Of a stretch of DNA of 6,155 nucleotides, positions 1-5,782 are shown piece after piece. Each line of letters opens with the position of its first letter. Within the stretch, counting starts at the first letter, position 1. The stretch is from NCBI GenBank assembly GCA_947573015.1, contig CANPDS010000163.1, forward strand, positions 1-6,155. Direction: 5' to 3'. The translations under genes and the position numbers were made by a program. The notes beneath the pieces are model-generated. The model had not been told where the DNA came from. It searched no databases and saw only the letters and a list, made by a program, of their open reading frames with translations. The DNA is from an uncultured Muribaculum sp. Its GTDB lineage: Bacteria; Bacteroidota; Bacteroidia; Bacteroidales; Muribaculaceae.

Positions 1-155
1 CCGCTTTTTTGTTTGCAGCAATCAATAGATCACGGAGTCGTCGGAGGGCTCATAGTTAAAAAGCCCTCCGAGATCTGGGTCAGTTGCAAAAGGTGGGTCG
101 TCGGAACCCACCGAGATTTCTGAGCACTCGGAGGGTTCCGCAAGATTTGGGGATG
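1..155. repeat. Hairpin-rich intergenic region, possible interspersed repeat
   Basis: This stretch follows the stop codon of the minus-strand membrane protein gene and contains no gene I can support. It is packed with inverted repeats: CGGAGGGCT (42-50) pairs perfectly with AGCCCTCCG (62-70); GGTGGGT (92-98) pairs with ACCCACC (106-112); and the 14-base arms at 102-115 and 127-140 pair with a single mismatch. The arms overlap, so the structures compete: CCCTCCGAG (64-72) can also pair with CTCGGAGGG (127-135). Short direct repeats are also present, GTCGTCGGA at 37-45 and 97-105, and CCGAGAT at 68-74 and 111-117. A minus-strand frame stays open here and could read a Ser/Asp/Pro-rich tail, but it has no ATG start and overlaps the membrane protein gene in another frame. 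The structure is directly visible; its role as a dispersed repeat, small RNA or 3' UTR element is inference. Confidence 0.6.
88..112 (-). terminator. Candidate weak terminator downstream of membrane protein gene
   Basis: Read on the minus strand, GGTGGGT, a 7-base loop and ACCCACC form a perfect 7-bp stem followed at once by TTTT. It lies about 45-70 bases past the stop codon of the membrane protein gene, a suitable place for transcription to end. The T-run is only four long, and the 5' arm is also claimed by a competing 14-bp hairpin (102-140), so termination here is uncertain. Confidence 0.35.
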
Positions 156-1265
156 TCAGCGTTTGCAGAAGTGTGGGCAGGAGCCGGGTGACATTTCGTA
201 TTGACAAGAGTCGGTGACAGAGCCGTGGAGACCTCCGAATGAGCAGCCTTCTTTGCCGAGGCCGTGGTTGTAGTAGGCACAATCGTACATTGTGGCATAT
301 TCAAGTTCCCGCTCTTTGCGACGGCGACGCTCTTCGGCTGCACGGCGTTCGCGCTCCTGTCGGCGTTGACGCCTCTCTTCTTCGCGGCGACGGACGCCGA
401 GGGGATCTGAAGCGCTTGCAGAGGATGATGAGCCTGATCCATAGTCGGGGGTGATTGACGTGAGGAGTGCTTCCTTGGCCCTGATTTCGCGATCTTTAGC
501 TTTGTTGGTGATTAGCCACTCATCGTAGGTGCTCTGTGGCCACGCTGCAAATATAATCGCTGGTAGGATGGCTCCTGCCAACAGGATAATCCATGCGGTA
601 TATGCCTGTGCGATGATGAACAGAAGCTGAATATTTACTATGATCACTATGGCTACGATGGTGTATGGTTGCCACGCCTCGTCAAGATCGTTGTAGGTCC
701 AGTAGCGGTATAGCAGGAAAAACTGTGTGATGACGATGGCAGGGATGATCAGTCCGGCAAGGGTGGTGATGATCCATCCCTGGGTGTCGACAGATGGAGT
801 TATGGCATCAATGGCATTGTCGGGTGATGGGGTGAATATGATCCATAGCTGCAATATGATGCATGCGGCGATTACGGGGATGAACTGTCGCAGCGGATGA
901 CTCAGATTGCGTTTTTTCCATGCTTCGTAGCGCGGCTCGCGGTCGATATGGGTGTAGTTGTTGGAGTCATAGTCGGTGAATCGGTCGGCGATGCGTTTGT
1001 ATGTGCTTCCCATGGAGAGATAGCTGTAGAGGGTTGCGCCCGCTATGCATGCGAATATCAGTAATGTCACTATCATTTGTGGCATTTCGGGCGAGGAGAG
1101 ATCTGTCGATATGTCGCTGATGGGGCTGGTGATCATCTTGTCGTGGAGCTCCTGTTTTTCTTCAGAAGATAATTGTGTGTTGACGGCGATGATGCCCGGT
1201 AGGCTCATTAGTGCAATGATTGCAATGAGCCATATCAGTCGCGTTTTGATATTGGAAGTGCTCAT
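156..1265 (-). CDS. Multi-pass membrane protein with charged linker and Cys/His-rich C-terminal tail
   Basis: I do not recognise this 369-residue protein as a named family. Hydrophobic segments suggest about six membrane spans, near residues 10-28, 63-84, 128-146, 163-186, 201-222 and 223-243; the last two are nearly continuous. After the membrane part comes a Ser-rich linker (about 275-286), then a strongly charged Arg/Glu stretch (about 290-322) that looks helical or coiled-coil. The last 41 residues hold five cysteines (C329, C341, C354, C363, C367) interleaved with histidines (H334, H347, H365), ending with CPHFC. That pattern suggests metal binding or disulfides, but this is inference. 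The linker's composition suggests the tail is cytoplasmic. The gene starts with ATG, has no obvious Shine-Dalgarno sequence, and is separated by 155 bases from the DUF4270 gene upstream on the same strand. No enzyme motif is visible. The reading frame is well supported; the function is unknown. Confidence 0.85.
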   Translation of the reverse strand: MSTSNIKTRLIWLIAIIALMSLPGIIAVNTQLSSEEKQELHDKMITSPISDISTDLSSPEMPQMIVTLLIFACIAGATLYSYLSMGSTYKRIADRFTDYDSNNYTHIDREPRYEAWKKRNLSHPLRQFIPVIAACIILQLWIIFTPSPDNAIDAITPSVDTQGWIITTLAGLIIPAIVITQFFLLYRYWTYNDLDEAWQPYTIVAIVIIVNIQLLFIIAQAYTAWIILLAGAILPAIIFAAWPQSTYDEWLITNKAKDREIRAKEALLTSITPDYGSGSSSSASASDPLGVRRREEERRQRRQERERRAAEERRRRKERELEYATMYDCAYYNHGLGKEGCSFGGLHGSVTDSCQYEMSPGSCPHFCKR

Positions 1266-1420
1266 GGATGATTGTTTTAGGGTGATTATTAGGAAAACAA
1301 AGGCTTACCATGGATTGCCGTGGAAAGCCTGTGAAAATGGGTTGTCGATAGTATGTGGGGTGAAGCACATCGGAATCCCAAAGTGCTTCATGGGGGCTTC
1401 TGGGTTGAAGCCTGACAGAA
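1266..1420. other. Intergenic region between DUF4270 and membrane protein genes
   Basis: This is the 3' end of the DUF4270 transcript and the leader of the membrane protein gene. It contains two adjacent hairpins (listed separately) and a 7-bp inverted repeat TTGTTTT/AAAACAA (1272-1278 and 1294-1300) just before the ATG of the membrane protein. I see no clear TAnnTTTG promoter for that gene: a minus-strand TTTG at 1298-1301 has the TA two bases too far upstream. Whether the gene is read through from the operon or has its own promoter cannot be decided from sequence. Confidence 0.5.
1361..1412 (-). terminator. Pair of adjacent hairpins after DUF4270 gene, possible terminator or leader structure
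   Basis: Two perfect inverted repeats lie side by side starting 9 bases past the DUF4270 stop codon. The first has 6-bp arms (GGCTTC 1395-1400, GAAGCC 1407-1412) with a 6-base loop. The second has 8-bp arms (TGAAGCAC 1361-1368, GTGCTTCA 1383-1390) with a 14-base loop. Neither is followed by a T-run on the minus strand, so they are not standard intrinsic terminators; they may mark the processed 3' end. Because all arms share the GAAGC/GCTTC core, the segments can also pair in other combinations. Confidence 0.35.
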
Positions 1421-2842
1421 TCAGCGCATGGTCTGTTTGGAGAAAGTGAGGAATACGTGTGATTTGTCGAGGTCAAACTGAGCCATGGCCGGGGTATCGA
1501 CGTATGGTGTGATGGCTATCACGATCTCAGATGTCGAGTAGTAGCCGTTTGATACAGTCTCGGTGACGAGGTTGATAGGCGTGAGTATGTATTCGCCGTC
1601 GGCATCGGTGAGTGTACCTTCTTTATCCTTATTGATTGCGTCGATTACAAACTGCCTCATGTTGGTGAAGCTGTACATCTTCGTTGTCGGGCTGTATGTG
1701 GCATAGAAAGATGTTGCGTTGTCGGTGAGATTGTTGTTTTCGAAAAACTCGTTGTGCTTGTCTTTCTTCACGAGGAGTATGTTGGCCGGCGGATCGATGC
1801 CATATTCGTTGGCGATCTCTGACACGGGGATGTGGAGTGTGAGGTTGTTGACCACATTATTATTGCCGGCCTGCGAGCGGTAGCTTTCCACTATTTGCTT
1901 GATAGGTAGCTGTATCTGTGTGTCGTAGCCGATCGGACCTACCACAATGGGTTTCTGCTGGGCGAGGCTTACCACAGATGGGCTCAGCTGCTGTGCAAAG
2001 CGGTTGTTGAGCACGACCTCGGGCGTGATGGCGAGGAATGTGTCGATCACCTTGATTGTGGAGTCTCTTCCAGATGAGAGGGTCTGCTTGTATGAGAGGT
2101 AGAGGTATATGGCGGAGTTCTCGAAGCGCATGATGCGTCCGGATCCGTAGGAGTTTTTGATATATAGTCCAGGGAACCAGTTGGTGAAGGCCGTGGGGTC
2201 GTTGAACAGCGCCGGTCCTTCGGTAGAGAGGTATTTTCGGTAGAAGTCTTGGCCGAGTTCACGTGGGAGCTTTACGTATACCACGCGTGCCTCGTCGGTC
2301 GAGGAGCTTGAGTATGTATAGTCGGCGGCGATACTGTCGGGCAGACCGGCAACTGTGGCATTGTAGATGGCCGAGGCGATGGGCGATGAAGCGTCGTAAT
2401 ATGTGTTGATGGGCGAGTCGGATGTTAGTCCGGATGAGGGGAGAGGCTTGTTGAGCCTGTATACCTCAAGGCCGAGCGGCATCACGGAGTCGCCTATCAT
2501 CTGCCCTTTGCGCATTACCATAGCGAGGCGTATGGAGTCGACGTTTGCGGCAGTCATTCCATAGCCTGTGGTGAGCTTGTTTGCGGGCATGAATCCGCTT
2601 GCGAAGTCGGCCGATAGGGTTCCGTATCCTTTAGCATCGATGTTGCCTAGGATCTGATATTCAGAGCGCGAAACCACGCTGCTTACCGGTACTGAAGAGC
2701 CGGTGACGGTGAAAGCGGAGTCGATGACGATCTCGATTTCGTCGCTTACGATCGATGAGCCGATTGAGGAGGTGCCCTCTTCACAAGCGTAGAATGCGAG
2801 GGCTGATATGGCAGCAAGGGGTAGAATCCTTGAGTATTTCAT
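1421..2842 (-). CDS. DUF4270 family lipoprotein
   Basis: This predicted 473-residue secreted lipoprotein belongs, by recognition, to the DUF4270 family of Bacteroidetes, whose function is not established. I chose the ATG at 2842 rather than an in-frame TTG three codons upstream, because the signal peptide begins there: a short basic N-terminus (MKYSR), a hydrophobic core, and a lipobox-like FYAC with Cys20 as the lipidated residue. The next residues are EEGTSSIGSS; the acidic pair after the Cys resembles lipoprotein signals that favour surface export in Bacteroidetes, and the T-x-x-IG segment is typical of the start of DUF4270 proteins. The rest is Ser/Thr/Tyr-rich and probably beta-rich, with no catalytic motif and no further membrane span. 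Length is normal for the family. The gene follows the synthase-like gene after 23 bases with no promoter visible in the gap, so the two are probably co-transcribed. Confidence 0.88.
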   Translation of the reverse strand: MKYSRILPLAAISALAFYACEEGTSSIGSSIVSDEIEIVIDSAFTVTGSSVPVSSVVSRSEYQILGNIDAKGYGTLSADFASGFMPANKLTTGYGMTAANVDSIRLAMVMRKGQMIGDSVMPLGLEVYRLNKPLPSSGLTSDSPINTYYDASSPIASAIYNATVAGLPDSIAADYTYSSSSTDEARVVYVKLPRELGQDFYRKYLSTEGPALFNDPTAFTNWFPGLYIKNSYGSGRIMRFENSAIYLYLSYKQTLSSGRDSTIKVIDTFLAITPEVVLNNRFAQQLSPSVVSLAQQKPIVVGPIGYDTQIQLPIKQIVESYRSQAGNNNVVNNLTLHIPVSEIANEYGIDPPANILLVKKDKHNEFFENNNLTDNATSFYATYSPTTKMYSFTNMRQFVIDAINKDKEGTLTDADGEYILTPINLVTETVSNGYYSTSEIVIAITPYVDTPAMAQFDLDKSHVFLTFSKQTMR

Positions 2843-2865
2843 ATTAGGCAATAGTGTCGGGGGGA

Positions 2866-3672
2866 TTATAGCGAGGCGTAGAACTCGGCGAAGCTGTCGG
2901 CACGGTCGGTGTCGGCGTAGGGGAGGAACGGTTTGCCTGACTTCTTGATATAGTCGATCAGTTCCTGATCAATGTCGGGCGATGACTGAGCCACAGCGTC
3001 GGAGTAGTCGATGGCAAGCTTGTTGAGGGTGATCCAGTCGACCGGTTTGTCGCCTAGAGTGGCTATGTCTTCGGGAGCGAATCCTTCAAGCGCGAGCTTT
3101 TCGACCAGACGAGGGTCGAGAGTGCCTTCGAATTTATCGTTGAAAAGAGAGTATACGATCTTTGAGCCGGCAAAAGTAGGGTCGTCGGCATATATGCGGC
3201 GCAGATATAGCGGTGCGAGTGCTGAAATCCAGCCGATGCAGTGTATGTAGCCGGGATCCCAACGCAGTTTTTTGACGGTCTCTACTACGCCGCGCACGAA
3301 GAATATCGATCGCTCGTCGTTGTCGTCGGGAGTCAGGCGGAACTCCATGTCGGGGGCAGTCTGTGTGCGCAGGAAGTAGTCTTCGTTGTCGATGAAGTAT
3401 ACCTGCATGCGCGTGGGGAGCAGTGTGGCTACCTTGATAATAAGCGGATGGTCGGAATTATCAATCTCTATGTTGAGGCCTGATAGGCGGATTACTTCGT
3501 GGAGCTGGTTGCGGCGTTCCTTTATCAGACCGTATTTCGGCATGAATGTTCTCACCTCATACCCTTTTTCCTGGATACCTTGCGCGAGGTCGCGGCTTTT
3601 GTCGGCGATATCGGAAGCCGGAACATAGGGTGAAATCTCCTGCGAGATGTATAAAACCTTCTTTAAATCCAT
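2866..3672 (-). CDS. Single-domain glycogen/starch synthase-like protein (GT5 N-terminal domain), probably degenerate
   Basis: The 268 residues match only the N-terminal Rossmann half of GT5 glycogen synthases: KKVLYISQEISPY at the start, EKGYEVRTFMPKYG (35-48), RMQVYFIDNEDYF (88-100), the helix around 119-137, and YIHCIGWISALAPLYL (142-157), which corresponds to the 'vHaHDWh' region. True GT5 enzymes are about 470-500 residues and make glycogen or starch from ADP-glucose or UDP-glucose. Here the second GT-B domain is absent, and the stop is a clean TAA followed directly by another gene, so this is not recent truncation. Key motifs are also lost: the K-T/V-G-G nucleotide-sugar loop is replaced by ASDIADKS (19-26), HAHDW is HCIGW (144-148), and the VHN motif reads LFN (176-178). 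Databases usually name such Bacteroidetes proteins glycogen synthase; from the sequence I infer a non-catalytic or repurposed domain. It is the first gene of the operon with the DUF4270 lipoprotein, and no signal peptide is present, so it is cytoplasmic. Confidence 0.85.
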   Translation of the reverse strand: MDLKKVLYISQEISPYVPASDIADKSRDLAQGIQEKGYEVRTFMPKYGLIKERRNQLHEVIRLSGLNIEIDNSDHPLIIKVATLLPTRMQVYFIDNEDYFLRTQTAPDMEFRLTPDDNDERSIFFVRGVVETVKKLRWDPGYIHCIGWISALAPLYLRRIYADDPTFAGSKIVYSLFNDKFEGTLDPRLVEKLALEGFAPEDIATLGDKPVDWITLNKLAIDYSDAVAQSSPDIDQELIDYIKKSGKPFLPYADTDRADSFAEFYASL

Positions 3673-3689
3673 AAGAGTAAATTTGGATG

Positions 3690-3697
3690 CAAAGGTA
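3690..3697 (-). promoter_or_regulatory. Bacteroidetes -7 promoter element for the synthase-DUF4270 operon
   Basis: The minus strand reads TACCTTTG, an exact match to the TAnnTTTG -7 consensus of the Bacteroidetes primary sigma factor. Seventeen bases separate it from the ATG at 3672, so the leader would be only about ten bases long. No good -33 TTTG is visible upstream. Confidence 0.65.
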
Positions 3698-3779
3698 GTG
3701 AAATTTTCCGAAACGATTGCTATTGAAGTGGTAAATACTTGTAAAATGAGGTGAAAGGAGCAGAATGTTGTTACAAAAT

Positions 3780-3825
3780 GTCAATATGTGGCGGCTATTG
3801 TTAAAAATGCCTGCGGAATATTGAC
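3780..3825. promoter_or_regulatory. 8-bp inverted repeat in divergent promoter region, possible operator
   Basis: GTCAATAT (3780-3787) and ATATTGAC (3818-3825) are perfect inverted copies separated by 30 bases. The right arm contains the TTGAC that serves as the likely -33 element of the fucosidase promoter. A dimeric regulator could bind both arms, but 8-bp repeats in AT-rich DNA can arise by chance; no regulator gene is present in the window. Confidence 0.3.
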
Positions 3826-3853
3826 GATTAACCGTGCGAAATGGCTAACTTTG
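3821..3853 (+). promoter_or_regulatory. Bacteroidetes-type promoter of the fucosidase gene
   Basis: TAACTTTG at 3846-3853 matches the TAnnTTTG -7 consensus exactly. TTG at 3821-3823 (within TTGAC) is a plausible -33 element, 22 bases upstream of the TA. Transcription would begin near 3860, giving a leader of about 35 bases that is A-rich just before the start codon (seven A at 3878-3884), as is common in Bacteroidetes in place of a Shine-Dalgarno sequence. Confidence 0.65.
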
Positions 3854-3893
3854 TGAATCATACCAACAGATCCGAGTAAAAAAATATCTGACC

Positions 3894-5714
3894 ATGACAA
3901 ATATAGCAAGAGAGATGCGCCGTGGGGCTGTGGCCCTTGGCGCCATAGGCACACTGCTTCTGGGTGGGTGTGTGTCATCAGGGAGTGAGAAATATTTCGT
4001 AAAAAGCGCAACAATACCGGCCGGAGCTACCGCGGAGGAGCGTGCCGACATAGCCTCGCGCGTGGTGCCGAGCGAGCAGCAGCTTGCATGGCAGCAGCTT
4101 GGGCTTACGGCGTTTCTGCATTTCGGTGTCAACACCTTCACCAACCGCGAGTGGGGCGATGGCACGGAGAGTCCCGATCTGTTTGCTCCGAGCGACTTCG
4201 ATGCCGAGCAATGGGTGGCAACGCTCAAAAATGCGGGATTCAAGCTGGTGATACTTACCGCAAAGCATCATGACGGATTCTGCCTTTGGCCCACCTCGAC
4301 CACTGACCATTCGGTAGCCTCTTCTGGATGGCTTGAAGGGAAGGGTGATGTGGTGAAGGCACTTCGTGAGGCATGCGACAAATATGACATGAAACTCGGT
4401 CTTTATCTTTCGCCATGGGACCGCAATGCACCCTGCTACGGCGACTCGGAGAAGTACAATGATATGTTTGTGGCCCAGCTCAGTGAATTGCTCGGCAATT
4501 ATGGCAAGATCGACGAGGTGTGGTTTGACGGTGCTTGCGGCGAAGGCCCCAACGGCAAGCGTCAGGAATATGACTGGGAACGCTTCCGCAAGGTGATGGA
4601 GGAGCTGCAACCCGATGCAGTGCTTGCCATCACCGGCGACGATGTGCGCTGGGTAGGCAATGAGGATGGTATGGGCCGCGAGACCGAATGGAGTGTGACA
4701 CCGCTCGTGCCTACCATATATCCATGGAGCGGCGCCGCCAACGACAGTCTGGGGATCAACGTGATGTCGGGCGATCTTGGTAGCCGCGAGTTGCTTGCCA
4801 AGGCAGAAACTCTGCATTGGTGGCCGTCGGAAGTGGATGTGTCGATACGTCCGGGATGGTTCTTCCATCCGGATGAGAAACCCAAGAGCGTGCGCGAGCT
4901 TGCCGATATATATATGCAGTCGGTGGGTCGCAACTCTACTCTTCTGCTCAATATACCTCCTGACCGGCGGGGTCGCATCGCGCCATCCGACTCGCTACGC
5001 CTTATGGAGTTCAAGGGGTGGATGGACCGCAATTTCAGTGCACCTCTCGGCTCGGGCGACGGCACGGTGAAGTTCGACGCTCCTGTTGCTGTCAACTGTG
5101 TGCTCCTCGGAGAGGATATCTCCAAGGGACAGCGTGTGGAGTCATTTATCGTGGAGGGCCTCTCCGATGGCGTGTGGAAGCCATTGGCCGATGGCACCAC
5201 TATAGGCTACCGCCGCATTCTCACGTTTGAGCCGGCCGATGTAGAGGCTGTGCGCGTCAACATCACCTCCAGCCGAGGGAAAGCCAACCTTAATCCGATT
5301 GAGGCATACCTTATAGAAATGCCTGCCGAGGAGGCTCCGGCCAATGGTACTGTGCCGGCCGGACATAAAGCCGTGGCTGGAGCTACAGCCAGTCTGCATG
5401 GAAACGACGTTCGTGTATCGCTTCCAGGGCTTACCAAAGTGACCGGATTCGTGTATACTCCCCATGCCGATGCGCGTCCGGGCACCGTCTACCGCTATGA
5501 GTGTGTGGCAAGCCGCGACGGAGGTGAATGGACTGTTCCTGCCGGATCGGGTAAGGAGTTTGGCAATATCATGCATCATGCCACTCCGCGTACCGTGATT
5601 TTCGAACGTCCTGTCGATGCTCGTTATATTGAGTTGCGCATTAAGGAGGATTCCCGTGGTGGCATTGATGTGGCTGCATCGTGGGATGACATTGCCATAC
5701 TGACGGCAGAATAA
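3894..5714 (+). CDS. Alpha-L-fucosidase lipoprotein, GH29 (GH29-B type)
   Basis: This 606-residue enzyme should release terminal alpha-L-fucose from glycans by a retaining mechanism. A lipoprotein signal peptide ends in LLLGGC with Cys26 lipidated, so it acts outside the cytoplasmic membrane, in the periplasm or on the surface. The catalytic barrel spans about 60-375: AFLHFGVNTFTNREWGDG (73-90), AKHHDGFCLW (123-132), SPWDRN (173-178) and VWFDGACGEG (209-218), whose D212 aligns with the GH29 nucleophile. RWVGNEDG (252-259) places E257 45 residues later, the spacing I recall for nucleophile and acid/base in the 1,3/1,4-fucosidases of GH29-B, which act on Lewis-type branched fucose. After the barrel come a beta-sandwich domain (about 380-475) and a C-terminal module (about 485-605) resembling an F5/8-type or CBM32-like fold. 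The first ATG is taken as start, but Met8 (position 3915) would also give a good signal peptide. The gene stands alone between its own promoter and a strong terminator, with no SusC/SusD partner in view. Confidence 0.95.
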   Translation: MTNIAREMRRGAVALGAIGTLLLGGCVSSGSEKYFVKSATIPAGATAEERADIASRVVPSEQQLAWQQLGLTAFLHFGVNTFTNREWGDGTESPDLFAPSDFDAEQWVATLKNAGFKLVILTAKHHDGFCLWPTSTTDHSVASSGWLEGKGDVVKALREACDKYDMKLGLYLSPWDRNAPCYGDSEKYNDMFVAQLSELLGNYGKIDEVWFDGACGEGPNGKRQEYDWERFRKVMEELQPDAVLAITGDDVRWVGNEDGMGRETEWSVTPLVPTIYPWSGAANDSLGINVMSGDLGSRELLAKAETLHWWPSEVDVSIRPGWFFHPDEKPKSVRELADIYMQSVGRNSTLLLNIPPDRRGRIAPSDSLRLMEFKGWMDRNFSAPLGSGDGTVKFDAPVAVNCVLLGEDISKGQRVESFIVEGLSDGVWKPLADGTTIGYRRILTFEPADVEAVRVNITSSRGKANLNPIEAYLIEMPAEEAPANGTVPAGHKAVAGATASLHGNDVRVSLPGLTKVTGFVYTPHADARPGTVYRYECVASRDGGEWTVPAGSGKEFGNIMHHATPRTVIFERPVDARYIELRIKEDSRGGIDVAASWDDIAILTAE

Positions 5715-5732
5715 ACCTATTAACAGGCATTC

Positions 5733-5775
5733 GGAGCTTCCTGAGTAACAAATTCTCAGGGAGCTCCTATTTTTT
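5733..5775 (+). terminator. Strong intrinsic terminator of the fucosidase gene
   Basis: A 13-bp stem (5733-5745 with 5755-5767, complete except for one T·G wobble) surrounds a 9-base loop and is followed by TA and six T. It begins 18 bases after the fucosidase stop codon. There is no T-run in the opposite direction, so it serves the plus strand only; the convergent transporter gene ends 8 bases beyond it without a separate terminator. Confidence 0.92.
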
Positions 5776-5782
5776 ATGCACA

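Noticed and set aside
80..442. 120-codon minus-strand frame overlapping the end of the membrane protein gene
   Set aside because: It overlaps the membrane protein coding region in another frame and ends in the repeat-like hairpin region; no ribosome binding site or domain supports it.
1272..1300. TTGTTTT/AAAACAA inverted repeat in the membrane protein leader
   Set aside because: A 7-bp, A/T-rich repeat with a 15-base loop is weak and easily arises by chance.
1298..1307. Possible minus-strand promoter TAAGCCTTTG before the membrane protein gene
   Set aside because: The TA and TTTG are separated by four bases rather than two, and no convincing -33 element is present, so it does not meet the consensus.
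1045..1449. 134-codon plus-strand frame across the membrane protein start and intergenic region
   Set aside because: It is antisense to the membrane protein and DUF4270 genes and has no recognisable features.
2843..2851. TTG start giving a three-residue longer DUF4270 protein
   Set aside because: The ATG at 2842 starts directly at the basic N-terminus of a normal lipoprotein signal peptide; the extra residues add nothing.
3978..4868. 296-codon minus-strand open frame inside the fucosidase gene
   Set aside because: It lies wholly antisense to a confidently identified GH29 enzyme; its translation is rich in His, Arg and Cys with no domain pattern, as expected of a shadow frame.
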